DNA from: Chloroflexota bacterium | GTDB taxonomy: Bacteria > Chloroflexota > Anaerolineae > Anaerolineales > Villigracilaceae | Assembly: GCA_016195815.1 (NCBI GenBank) | Contig: JACPYX010000012.1 | Location: forward strand, 55,968-119,967 | Direction: 5' to 3' | Length of the DNA stretch: 64,000 nucleotides | Part shown: in pieces, positions 57,334 to 64,000 of the stretch | Layout: every line of letters begins with the position of its first letter | How positions within the stretch are numbered: the stretch's first letter is position 1 | Program-made: the position numbers and the translations under genes | Notes under the pieces: generated by a model | The model's input: only the letters and a program-made list of their open reading frames with translations | Database searches by the model: none | What the model was told of the DNA's origin: nothing

Positions 57334-58254
57334 CTAAAGAGTTTGCCTGTAAGACTGCTCAATTAAAGACATTATCTTTTCCAATTCAGATGGAGTTGAT
57401 AATTTTGTTTCTACTTGGCCTGTTCCATGATGTCCAACTTTGGAAACATCTCTTGTCAATTTATCAGGATCGTCTAGTTCAGAAGAAGGAATATCCAGCC
57501 AAATCTTTAAACTGTTTGATTGTGGTTGAATTTCGCAGAAATTTTTCCCGTGCTTATAACTAATGTAAATTTTGTTCGGCTTTTCCAGAATATCTCCGTC
57601 GGCATTGATAGCAAAAATTTGTTCTCGTAAAGCATCGAATAACGCTTTTAGTTCGTCAGATTTTCCATTTAGATGGTCATCCAAAGTATAGATTTCTTCT
57701 TCAATCACTTCTTTGTCGATTGCTTCAATTTCAACCTTTATTTCTTTTCTTGAAGTCTTCGGTGTGTTGGTTGCAAAAATCGAATCTAAAAATAAATAGC
57801 CATCCCCATATTTTCGATAAGTCCAAAGCTGAATATTCGCACCAATTCGATTTACAGCATATTTATCGTATTCAGAAAAGCTTTCTGCGACCAAAATCAA
57901 TCTTGGACTTGACCAATCAATTTCAGTTTCCTTGCCCAATATTTCTTGTGCGGCAAGTGCAAAATCGCCTTTATGATCTACAAGCCAGTCTAAATAGAAC
58001 AATCCCTGATTGATTACGTTTTCTTTGCCGATTTTCTTATATTCCACGATAACTGGCGTACCATCTTGATCAATTCCCAAAGAATCAATCCGGCCGCGTT
58101 GGCGATCTCCGGTGGTAAACTCCGTAGCCACAAATCGAACGCCAAGAAGATCTTCCAAATTCGCTTCAAACAGCGTTTGTAGCTCCTTTTCATTCCTGAA
58201 TCCAGATGGTTTGATTTGATGTACTGTTTGCTGTTTTATTTGGTAGAGGGGCAT
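57334..58254 (-). CDS. Predicted nuclease-like DUF91/DUF5655-type protein, low GC
   Basis: A 306-residue protein. Residues ~25-140 look like a PD-(D/E)xK nuclease-type domain: an acidic residue in DSLGIDQDG and the EYKK motif (PVIVEYKKIGKENVINQ). The C-terminal ~85 residues match the DUF5655-like ending (KIYISYKHGKNFCEIQPQSN, SKVGHHGTGQVE), seen in predicted restriction-associated or transport proteins. It is clearly AT-richer than its neighbours, so recent transfer is likely. The ATG at 58254 follows AAGGATGG. Function unproven. Confidence 0.65.
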   Translation of the reverse strand: MPLYQIKQQTVHQIKPSGFRNEKELQTLFEANLEDLLGVRFVATEFTTGDRQRGRIDSLGIDQDGTPVIVEYKKIGKENVINQGLFYLDWLVDHKGDFALAAQEILGKETEIDWSSPRLILVAESFSEYDKYAVNRIGANIQLWTYRKYGDGYLFLDSIFATNTPKTSRKEIKVEIEAIDKEVIEEEIYTLDDHLNGKSDELKALFDALREQIFAINADGDILEKPNKIYISYKHGKNFCEIQPQSNSLKIWLDIPSSELDDPDKLTRDVSKVGHHGTGQVETKLSTPSELEKIMSLIEQSYRQTL

Positions 58255-58323
58255 AATTCCATCCTTGAATGATTCAATTATAAGCCCATAACTGAGCGGC
58301 GACTCACCCTCCACTGAACACGG

Positions 58324-59508
58324 TTACTGAATCACTCCCAACTTTTTCCCTACCTTCGCAAACGCCTCCAGTCCCTGGCCCAGATCATCGCGGTCATGCG
58401 AAGCAGAAATCATCACACGGATTCTGGCTTTGCCCTTCGCCACCGTCGGGAATCCGATTGACATGGCGAACACGCCATTCTCGAACAACTCGCGGCTGAA
58501 CTGTTGCGCCAGCGTTGCTTCGCCGAGCATGATGGGCGTGATGGGCGTTTCGCTGACGCCGGTATCGAAACCAAGTTTCTTCATTTCAGATTTGAAATAT
58601 TTGGCATTGTCCCAAAGTTTATCCACCAGCGCAGTTGATTCTTCGAGCAAATCAACTGCGGCCAAACATGCTGCCGCATCCGGCGCGGTGACCGCGGACG
58701 AGAACAGGAACGGGCGTCCGCGTTGCCTCAGCCATTCGATGATGACCTTGTCGCCCGCCACCATTCCGCCAACCACGCCGAACGCCTTCGACATTGTGCC
58801 GACTTCAATATCAACTTTTCCGTGCAAACCAAAATGGTCAACGATGCCGCGCCCGCCTTTGCCCAAAACGCCCTCACCATGCGCGTCGTCCACCATAAAT
58901 AAAATATCATGTTTCTTCGCCACTTCGTAGAGCGCGGGCAAAGGCGCGATGTCGCCGTCCATGCTGAACACGCCGTCGGTGACGATCAAGGCGCGGCGGT
59001 ATGATCCCGCGTTTTGCTTGATGGCCGCTTCCAGCGCGGTCGGATCGTTATGATCGTACGGCACGATGCGCGCGCCGGAGAGTCGGCTCCCATCAATGAT
59101 CGAAGCGTGATTCAATCTATCGGAAAAAATCACATCTTCTTTTGCGACCAGCGCCGAGATCGTTCCGAGATTGGCGGTGAAGCCCGATTGAAAGGTGATG
59201 ACGTCTTCTGCGCCTTTGAATTTGGCGAGACGCTTTTCGAGCTCAACGTGCAAATCCGTCGTGCCTGCAATCGAACGCACTGCCGCGGGGCCGACGCCAT
59301 ATTTCTTCGTGGCGTTCCTGGCGGCCTCGACAATTTTCGGATGGTTCGCCAGTCCGAGATAATTGTTGGAACAAAAATTCAAAACATCTTTTCCGTCCAC
59401 GACCAGGCGCGCGCCCTGCGCCGAGCCGATCGTGCGGATGCGATTATACAGGCCCTGGTCTTTCAAGCCATTGATCTCTTGCGCGAGCCAATCGAGTTTT
59501 GTGGTCAT
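58324..59508 (-). CDS. kbl: Glycine C-acetyltransferase (2-amino-3-ketobutyrate CoA ligase)
   Basis: A PLP enzyme that cleaves 2-amino-3-oxobutyrate with CoA to glycine and acetyl-CoA, the second step of threonine catabolism. The 394-residue protein shows [38 protein letters not shown] and the PLP lysine in [11 protein letters not shown]. It is close to 8-amino-7-oxononanoate synthase in family, but the N-terminus and [13 protein letters not shown] region favour Kbl. No threonine dehydrogenase gene is adjacent. GGAGAAACC precedes the ATG. Confidence 0.88.
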   Translation of the reverse strand: MTTKLDWLAQEINGLKDQGLYNRIRTIGSAQGARLVVDGKDVLNFCSNNYLGLANHPKIVEAARNATKKYGVGPAAVRSIAGTTDLHVELEKRLAKFKGAEDVITFQSGFTANLGTISALVAKEDVIFSDRLNHASIIDGSRLSGARIVPYDHNDPTALEAAIKQNAGSYRRALIVTDGVFSMDGDIAPLPALYEVAKKHDILFMVDDAHGEGVLGKGGRGIVDHFGLHGKVDIEVGTMSKAFGVVGGMVAGDKVIIEWLRQRGRPFLFSSAVTAPDAAACLAAVDLLEESTALVDKLWDNAKYFKSEMKKLGFDTGVSETPITPIMLGEATLAQQFSRELFENGVFAMSIGFPTVAKGKARIRVMISASHDRDDLGQGLEAFAKVGKKLGVIQ

Positions 59509-59526
59509 GGTTTCTCCATATCATGT

Positions 59527-59641
59527 TGTCATTGCGAAAAGCCGCTTTGTGGCGATAAATCAATCTCCTGTTTGATGGTTACGTGAGATTGCCACACTGG
59601 AAGAACGCAGTGCAGGCGCGCCTTCGGCGCTCGCAATGACA
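59527..59641. repeat. MITE-like palindromic element (TGTCATTGCGA ends)
   Basis: TGTCATTGCGA (59527-59537) is matched by its exact reverse complement TCGCAATGACA (59631-59641). Inner arms CAATCTC and GAGATTG also pair. The 115-base element occupies the gap between kbl and the next gene. It resembles widely dispersed short palindromic bacterial elements. It encodes nothing visible. Confidence 0.65.
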
Positions 59642-59672
59642 TGGAATAATTTATTATAATGACTTCACAAAA

Positions 59673-59704
59673 AGCGACTGTCACAATTCGCCCGTGACAA
59701 TCGC
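59673..59704 (-). terminator. Terminator of the helicase-associated gene
   Basis: On the minus strand AGCGATTGTCAC and GTGACAGTCGCT pair with one mismatch, followed by TTTTTG. It begins two bases after the stop codon. Confidence 0.8.
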
Positions 59705-59705
59705 T

Positions 59706-61346
59706 CTATTTTTCTTCGGTTAAATCCTCTGCCAGCAAACCCAATTCAGTTAACGCGTCCATCACTTTTTGGATGGCTCCGCTCTTGACGATTACCGTTG
59801 TTGGACCGAGCGGCTCGCCCAAAAATCTGGCCGCCTTCGATCTCCGCAACTCTTCCAGTACCTCGGGCCGGCTGACCTTTAAAACAGTTTGAGTCTCCGC
59901 CCGCGCTTCTGTGCCGTTAAGCTCCCAGCGTTTGAGGGCTTTGACCAACACGGGCGGGATACCTGCATCTGAATGTTTGGCGAGCAATGCCAGCAGATGC
60001 TCGACTTTCAATCCCTGTTCTTTGGCTTTAGTCAAAGAATGAGGCGTGATGTGATAATGATATTCACCAGGTTTTGTTTCGCCCCATTCACAGAAGCGCG
60101 CAAGTTGATAACGCACCACGCGCGGGACTAATCTTGGAACGGCGATCTTTCCGTTCGATGCGATTTTTAATTTCCCGTTTTCGATATTAGATATTCGGGA
60201 TTCGGAAATCGTAAGGCGAAAGGCAGTGATTTCTCCATTGGGTTTTGCGCTTGCCAGATCAGCCATGCCGAGCCAGTGAAGAATGTCTGTGATGAAAAAG
60301 CAGATTAATGCGCCATCCACTTCGTCCCACGATTCAAAGCCGCGTAGAAATTTTCCATCCGAGGCGCGCTTGATGAACCACGAATCGTAATCGCCCGAGG
60401 GTCTCTGGAAATCAGGCCGTTTTTGTTTTATCGCATTCACGAAAGAATTTAGATTCCACCATTTGCTCTTCGGGATCGTTTCCAGGAATCCGAGTATCGA
60501 GTTTCGGGTATCGAGCGGCGAATTTTTCCATTCGCCTTCGCAGACGATGCCGGGCATCAATCGCAGTTCGTTGAAAACTTCGCTTTTCCGCCAGGCTGTG
60601 ACGAGCATTTCGAGCGCGTCGGCGCGCGAAGCTTCGAGGAAGGCTTTGACTTCTTCGGTCTGTGGAATATTTTTCTTCGATAACTTTGCCGCAGTGAGCA
60701 AGGCCTGCAATCGCGGATAGGATTGATAATCCGCCCTGCCCACACGAAGCGCGGCAAGTAATGTCGCGGCGTCGTCGAGGACGCGGTCATCGGCGGGGAG
60801 CATGTGGGCTTTTTCGTTCGGTGCGGCCTCGCGGCCAAGAATGTCTGAGTTAACCGCCAAGCCCGCTAAGGGCGCCAAGTTTTTTTTCTTTTCCCCTTCG
60901 CGTCTTTTGCGCTCTTCGCGGTTCAGCAAGAGAAAAAGATCATCGGGGATATAGGCAAATTCCTGCGGACCTTTATCGGTATCAAAAAAAGCGCTGGCGA
61001 GCAGGGCGCGATAAAACAAAACTTCAGCGATTGATGCTGGTTTGAGATGCGGACGTTCGCGGTCGCGTTTGCCTGCGCCCATTTCGCGCACGTCGCCGAA
61101 TTGGCGGACGAAAACCGCCCATGGGATTCGTCCGCCGGCATCTGTCAGCGTGGTTAAGGCCGCGCGGGCCGGGGCGGAGAGAGAGTCAATTAATTCGGCG
61201 GCCGTTTCAAGGTCGAGCAGAGAAGCGGCGAGTTCTTTGGTCGCGAGATCGGTATCTGTTGATTCAAGTTCAATGCCCCATAATCCCGCGACGATGCGCA
61301 GGTGTCCGAGATCGTGATGGAGGAGGGAGTGATAAAGGTCGGGCAT
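59706..61346 (-). CDS. Helicase-associated protein (XPB/Ssl2-type C-terminal helicase domain), unknown function
   Basis: A 546-residue protein lacking Walker motifs. The N-terminus is helical (a winged-helix-like MPDLYHSLLHHDLGHLRIVA block). The C-terminal region with VLKVSRPEVLEELRRS and TVIVKSGAIQKVMDALTELG resembles helicase-associated XPB/Ssl2 modules. Three internal segments appear to be translated repeats: LNREERKRREGEKKKN region (DNA 60851-60923), SPLDTRNSILGF (60487-60520) and ESRISNIENGK (60177-60210). It appears intact despite these insertions. Function unknown. Confidence 0.7.
   Translation of the reverse strand: MPDLYHSLLHHDLGHLRIVAGLWGIELESTDTDLATKELAASLLDLETAAELIDSLSAPARAALTTLTDAGGRIPWAVFVRQFGDVREMGAGKRDRERPHLKPASIAEVLFYRALLASAFFDTDKGPQEFAYIPDDLFLLLNREERKRREGEKKKNLAPLAGLAVNSDILGREAAPNEKAHMLPADDRVLDDAATLLAALRVGRADYQSYPRLQALLTAAKLSKKNIPQTEEVKAFLEASRADALEMLVTAWRKSEVFNELRLMPGIVCEGEWKNSPLDTRNSILGFLETIPKSKWWNLNSFVNAIKQKRPDFQRPSGDYDSWFIKRASDGKFLRGFESWDEVDGALICFFITDILHWLGMADLASAKPNGEITAFRLTISESRISNIENGKLKIASNGKIAVPRLVPRVVRYQLARFCEWGETKPGEYHYHITPHSLTKAKEQGLKVEHLLALLAKHSDAGIPPVLVKALKRWELNGTEARAETQTVLKVSRPEVLEELRRSKAARFLGEPLGPTTVIVKSGAIQKVMDALTELGLLAEDLTEEK
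60177..60210. repeat. TCGAATAT-type repeat inside the helicase-associated gene
   Basis: The plus strand reads near-repeats TTCGATATTAGATATTCGGG and GATTCGGAAATCG, as in the intergenic spacers. It is translated in frame as ESRISNIENGK. Confidence 0.5.
60487..60520. repeat. Second TCGAGTATC-type repeat inside the helicase-associated gene
   Basis: ATCCGAGTATCGAGTTTCGG and GGTATCGAGCGGCG are near-repeats of the same word, translated as part of SPLDTRNSILGF. Confidence 0.45.
60851..60923. repeat. Palindromic AACCGCCAAG element inside the helicase-associated gene
   Basis: TAACCGCCAAG at the left and CTTCGCGGTT at the right are inverted with one mismatch, around a central poly-T/pyrimidine tract. 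This is a familiar form of dispersed bacterial palindromic repeat. It is read in frame as a Lys/Arg/Glu-rich insert followed by LAPLAGLAVN. Confidence 0.55.
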
Positions 61347-61347
61347 A

Positions 61348-61389
61348 ATTACGGATTACGCATCGCGATTATAAAACGTAATTCGTAAT
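61348..61389. repeat. ATTACG inverted repeat between the helicase-associated and kinase-like genes
   Basis: ATTACGGATTACG (61348-61360) and CGTAATTCGTAAT (61377-61389) pair with one mismatch. It fills the whole gap and touches the stop codon of the downstream gene. Either a spacer repeat or a junction hairpin. Confidence 0.5.
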
Positions 61390-62327
61390 CAGCCGCGCAC
61401 CACTTTCAGCGCGCTCGGCAAAATTTCAAAACTGACTTTGCGAAGATTGCTTCCGAAACTGGTGAAGATTTCGCCGTCGGCATGGATGTAAAGCGGGCGG
61501 TCGGAGATCATTGTGAATTTTTTGCAGGTGCCCATGCGGATTTGTTTGGTGAAGCGGCGATGCGTGCCGTTCATGAATTCGGGAACGAGGCGGAACATCA
61601 TGGGGCGCGAAACTTTGCGAACGAGGAGAAATTCCATCAGGCCGTCGGTCATGTTTGAATCGGGCGAGAGCATGAAGCCGCCGCCTTCGCGCCCGCCGTT
61701 GCAGAGCGTGGTCATCAAAACATGATCTTCGATTTTTTCTGAATCGGTTTCGATTTGCACGCGGGCCGGATCGTGATTGAGCAGAATGGTTTGAATGACG
61801 GCGGTGAGATACATGAGGAAGCCGCGTAGAATGGGAAGTTTGCGTGAGCGAATGGTGACGACCGCGTCGAAGCCGATGCCGAGGGTGTTGTCGAAATATT
61901 CCTGGCGGCCATGCTCATCGGTCATCAGGCCGAGATCAACTGCAGCGGCTTCACCTTTAAGCGCGTGAGCCAGGGCGCGATCCGATTCTTTGGGAACGTT
62001 GATGGCATGGGCAAAGTCGTTGCCCGAACCGACCGGTACGACTCCAAGCACAGGCCGTTTATTCTGCGGGATTTGCATGAGTCCGTTCACGACTTCATGC
62101 ACGGTTCCATCCCCGCCCATGGCGATGACGATTTCATAACCTTGTTCTCCGGCCTGCCTTGCCAGTTCAATGGCATGGCCCGGATACACCGTCCCGCTCC
62201 AATCGGCGCTGCCATATTCTACAGTGATGGGCCGCAGGTCGCGGGCGACGCGCCAGGCATTGCCCATGTCGGCCATGGGATTCAAAATGATCTTGACTTT
62301 ACGGGGCACGGAAGTCTCCTCAAGCAA
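61389..62327 (-). CDS. Diacylglycerol/lipid kinase-like protein (DagK/YegS family)
   Basis: A 312-residue lipid-kinase-like protein. Residues show KIILNPMADMGNA at the start, the ATP-binding GGDGTVHEVVNGLMQ, VPVGSGNDFAH and the NTLGIGFDAVVT block. It probably phosphorylates diacylglycerol or a related lipid; the substrate is uncertain. GGAGACTTCC precedes the start (ATG at 62327). Confidence 0.87.
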   Translation of the reverse strand: MLEETSVPRKVKIILNPMADMGNAWRVARDLRPITVEYGSADWSGTVYPGHAIELARQAGEQGYEIVIAMGGDGTVHEVVNGLMQIPQNKRPVLGVVPVGSGNDFAHAINVPKESDRALAHALKGEAAAVDLGLMTDEHGRQEYFDNTLGIGFDAVVTIRSRKLPILRGFLMYLTAVIQTILLNHDPARVQIETDSEKIEDHVLMTTLCNGGREGGGFMLSPDSNMTDGLMEFLLVRKVSRPMMFRLVPEFMNGTHRRFTKQIRMGTCKKFTMISDRPLYIHADGEIFTSFGSNLRKVSFEILPSALKVVRG

Positions 62328-62355
62328 GGATGTGTAAAATTATAACCCTCAGAAT

Positions 62356-62379
62356 CAAAAGGGAGGCCGCAGCCTCTCT
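62356..62379 (-). terminator. Terminator after the diguanylate cyclase gene
   Basis: On the minus strand AGAGAGGC, loop TGCG, GCCTCCCT (one G-T pair), then TTTTG. It touches the stop codon at 62379. Confidence 0.75.
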
Positions 62380-63626
62380 TACGAAATTTCCTGGTGCAAT
62401 TCTCCTGTAAACCCACGCGCAATGATAAAGGAGCCGCGTCGATGTTTTTTGGCGCGATAAAGAGCCTCGTCTGCGGCCCGCAACAGATCGGCTGAAGTAG
62501 CGGCATGTAACGGGAAGAGCGCGATTCCCGCAGAGAGTCCGAGGTGGACTTTTTTGCTGTTTGGGGCGTTGAATGAAAAATTACCGATTTTTTCGACGAT
62601 CTTCTCGACCACAATGCGCGCCGCGGACGGGTCGGTTTGGCTCAGGATAAGGGTTAATTCGTCGCCGCCATAACGTGCCAGGAAATCGCTGGTCCTCAGT
62701 CCCGTCGCCAGATAGTTGAATGCGGCGCGCAAGACCAGGTCGCCGACCGCATGACCATGAGTATCGTTGATTACTTTAAACCCATCCAGGTCCATCATAA
62801 CGACCGCGAAGGTATATCCAAGGCGGCGCGCATTGAACATTTCACGTTCCAGGCGGTCATCCAGCGCGCGGCGATTTGGAAGGCCGGTCACTGTATCGCT
62901 ATAAGCCTGTTTGCTGACTATAAGATGCAGGCTGGCGTTCGAAATCGCGACTGCGGCCTGATCTGCGAGCAGCCCCAACAAACGGAGTTCAGATGAAGTA
63001 AACCCTCCGACGATGGATCGGGACAAATTCATTACTCCAACCACGGTATTGTTTATCTTGAGCGGGATGCCGATGATAGAGCCGCGCCATTCCTTTGGGG
63101 CATGTTTGTACAAAGGATGGCTGCTCATGTTTTCAACAACGACCTGTTCTCCGTTGTGGGCAACAACATAGGTCAGCCCATCGTTGCGCGGCGTGGATAT
63201 CGGCTTGTTGCGCGCCCCATCTTGATTCAGGGATGCGCCGAATTCAAGTTTTTCATTTGTATAGAGAAAGATATGCGCTGAGTGAGCGTTCCTGACCAGG
63301 CGCATGGCCTCGGCCACCACAGCCTCCAACACGGTTTGCAGATCGAGGCTGGATGTCAGGTTCAGGCTGAGCTTCTTGAGCGCGTCCAATTCGTCCGCCT
63401 GTTGTTTAAGCGTAAGCAAAAGAGCCTGATTCCTGACCAGGTCCGCCGCGATCATGCGCCCCTGCTCGGCGGTTTGATTCGTACCAGTGCTCCGCTCTGC
63501 AGCTTCAATCAGAACATTCAACAATTTAAGAATGTTTTCAGATTCCGTGGATGAGGAGTTTTTTTCCTCCAGCAGCATCCGACGAGCTTGATCCAGGATT
63601 TCAAGGCGCGAGTCTATTTTATCCAT
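62379..63626 (-). CDS. GAF-domain diguanylate cyclase
   Basis: A 415-residue soluble signalling enzyme. A coiled N-terminus (~1-75) and a GAF domain (~85-235) precede a GGDEF domain (~250-405). It makes cyclic-di-GMP from two GTP. The signature reads RYGGDELTLIL (Leu instead of Phe in GGDEF), and DLDGFKVINDTHGHAVGD and FPLHAATSADLLRAADEALY are normal, so activity is plausible. No I-site RxxD is obvious immediately before the motif. No EAL domain. No Shine-Dalgarno sequence is evident. Confidence 0.88.
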   Translation of the reverse strand: MDKIDSRLEILDQARRMLLEEKNSSSTESENILKLLNVLIEAAERSTGTNQTAEQGRMIAADLVRNQALLLTLKQQADELDALKKLSLNLTSSLDLQTVLEAVVAEAMRLVRNAHSAHIFLYTNEKLEFGASLNQDGARNKPISTPRNDGLTYVVAHNGEQVVVENMSSHPLYKHAPKEWRGSIIGIPLKINNTVVGVMNLSRSIVGGFTSSELRLLGLLADQAAVAISNASLHLIVSKQAYSDTVTGLPNRRALDDRLEREMFNARRLGYTFAVVMMDLDGFKVINDTHGHAVGDLVLRAAFNYLATGLRTSDFLARYGGDELTLILSQTDPSAARIVVEKIVEKIGNFSFNAPNSKKVHLGLSAGIALFPLHAATSADLLRAADEALYRAKKHRRGSFIIARGFTGELHQEIS

Positions 63627-63717
63627 TTTAACGTTGCGTGATGATAATCATAACCGTACTCATGCACAATCACACTTTGGTCTCAATACGACCAGTTTAT
63701 GCGGGTTTATTAAAAAT

Positions 63718-63818
63718 TTCACCGCAGAGCTCACGGTATGCCTGCAGCCCGGCGCAGGCAAAGATCATGGAGAAAAAATTGCGAAAAACTCTGTGGATTT
63801 AGTGATCTCTGCGGTGAA
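63718..63818. repeat. Palindromic element with TTCACCGCAGAG ends
   Basis: TTCACCGCAGAG (63718-63729) is matched exactly in reverse complement by CTCTGCGGTGAA (63807-63818). The middle contains CTCATGG-like and CTGTGG words typical of dispersed ACCGCAGAG repeats in environmental bacteria. The stretch 63627-63897 holds no gene besides this element and an apparent IS end. Confidence 0.6.
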
Positions 63819-63858
63819 TGATTTCTTTGGCCCATTCATTTGGACATTCTCTTCAACC

Positions 63859-63888
63859 ACGGAGTGTCTAAAGTCAAAGGTGAGTTAA
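63859..63888 (+). repeat. Candidate terminal inverted repeat of an IS1-like element
   Basis: CGGAGTGTCTAAAGTCAAAG and adjoining bases lie directly before a transposase start. They look like one end of an insertion sequence; the other end is outside the window, so the inverted repeat cannot be confirmed. Confidence 0.3.
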
Positions 63889-63897
63889 AATAGATTT

Positions 63898-64000
63898 ATG
63901 AAATGTCCAAGATGCCAAGCAAAAGAAAAACAATGTAAGGTAGGCTTCAATCCATCGGGCAGCCAGAAATATCGCTGTTACGAATGTGGAAAGAACTACA
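63898..64000 (+). mobile_element. IS1-family transposase, 5' fragment
   Basis: The reading frame from the ATG at 63898 runs off the window end after 34 codons. It encodes MKCPRCQAKEKQCKVGFN and then a CYECGKNY finger, the zinc-ribbon N-terminus of IS1-type transposases (InsA domain). The rest lies to the right. Bases 63859-63888 may be its left terminus. Confidence 0.7.

Noticed and set aside
1..64000. CRISPR arrays, rRNA genes, prophage genes, riboswitches
   Set aside because: I saw no regularly spaced repeats, no rRNA-like stretches, no phage structural genes and no recognised riboswitch core; only the tRNA-Sec was found among RNA genes.

Overview
The window looks like a chromosomal segment of a Chloroflexota bacterium, most likely class Anaerolineae. 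This is inferred from protein character, moderately high GC, the complete-style nuoA-N operon order, lipoproteins with Thr/Pro/Ala-rich linkers, many GAF/PAS histidine kinases, and abundant short dispersed intergenic repeats. No 16S rRNA is present, so the placement is not proven. There is no phage, plasmid or CRISPR signature. One IS1-like transposase gene starts at the right edge.

Layout. 1-1964: a cut GAF protein and a pseudo-receiver/PAS histidine kinase. 2330-16520: a respiratory complex I operon (nuoABCDEFGHI, a nuoJ/nuoK remnant, nuoLMN) with a good promoter, a palindromic operator-like site and an intrinsic terminator. The nuoJ/K remnant is the most striking anomaly: a 61-codon ORF joins the start of NuoJ to the tail of NuoK. 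16545-19566: a HAD phosphatase, lipA and an NfeD-type membrane protease. 19627-23819: a divergent pstSCAB transporter behind an Rrf2 regulator, with a shared inverted-repeat operator. 23897-30408: a minus-strand run with YbaK deacylase, nth, an asparaginase, an MBL-fold protein, a GAF-GAF-PAS kinase and thrC. 30447-33908: a HAD phosphatase, a selenocysteine tRNA, an M50 protease and an orphan solute-binding lipoprotein. 34000-36170: an ECF sigma, anti-sigma and bactofilin-like membrane protein operon. 36354-41551: a C45 hydrolase, then a replication cluster (bifunctional nuclease, dnaB, dnaD and a helicase loader with two fused AAA+ domains). 41553-43263: a DtxR regulator divergent from an FTR1 iron permease. 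43320-45719: NAD salvage (nicotinamidase-like enzyme and nicotinate phosphoribosyltransferase).

45728-53904 is a phosphate block on the minus strand: phoB-phoR, a 45-residue membrane microprotein, surE, then pstS-pstC-pstA-pstB-phoU-arsC. Three places in it carry GTTAAC repeats at 11-base pitch that look like Pho boxes. 54095-63626: a second Rrf2 regulator, hutU, a VIT1/CCC1 transporter, a low-GC DUF91/DUF5655-like gene, kbl, a helicase-associated protein containing translated repeats, a diacylglycerol-kinase-like enzyme and a GAF-GGDEF protein.

Recurring themes. (1) Degenerate spacers built from TCGAATAT-like words sit between many genes, sometimes supplying the stop codon or being translated. 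(2) Several genes without a Shine-Dalgarno sequence have a TANNNT box only 6-10 bases before the start codon, suggesting leaderless transcripts. (3) A TTGCACA-containing operator links the two Rrf2 genes, one pst operon and possibly nuo.
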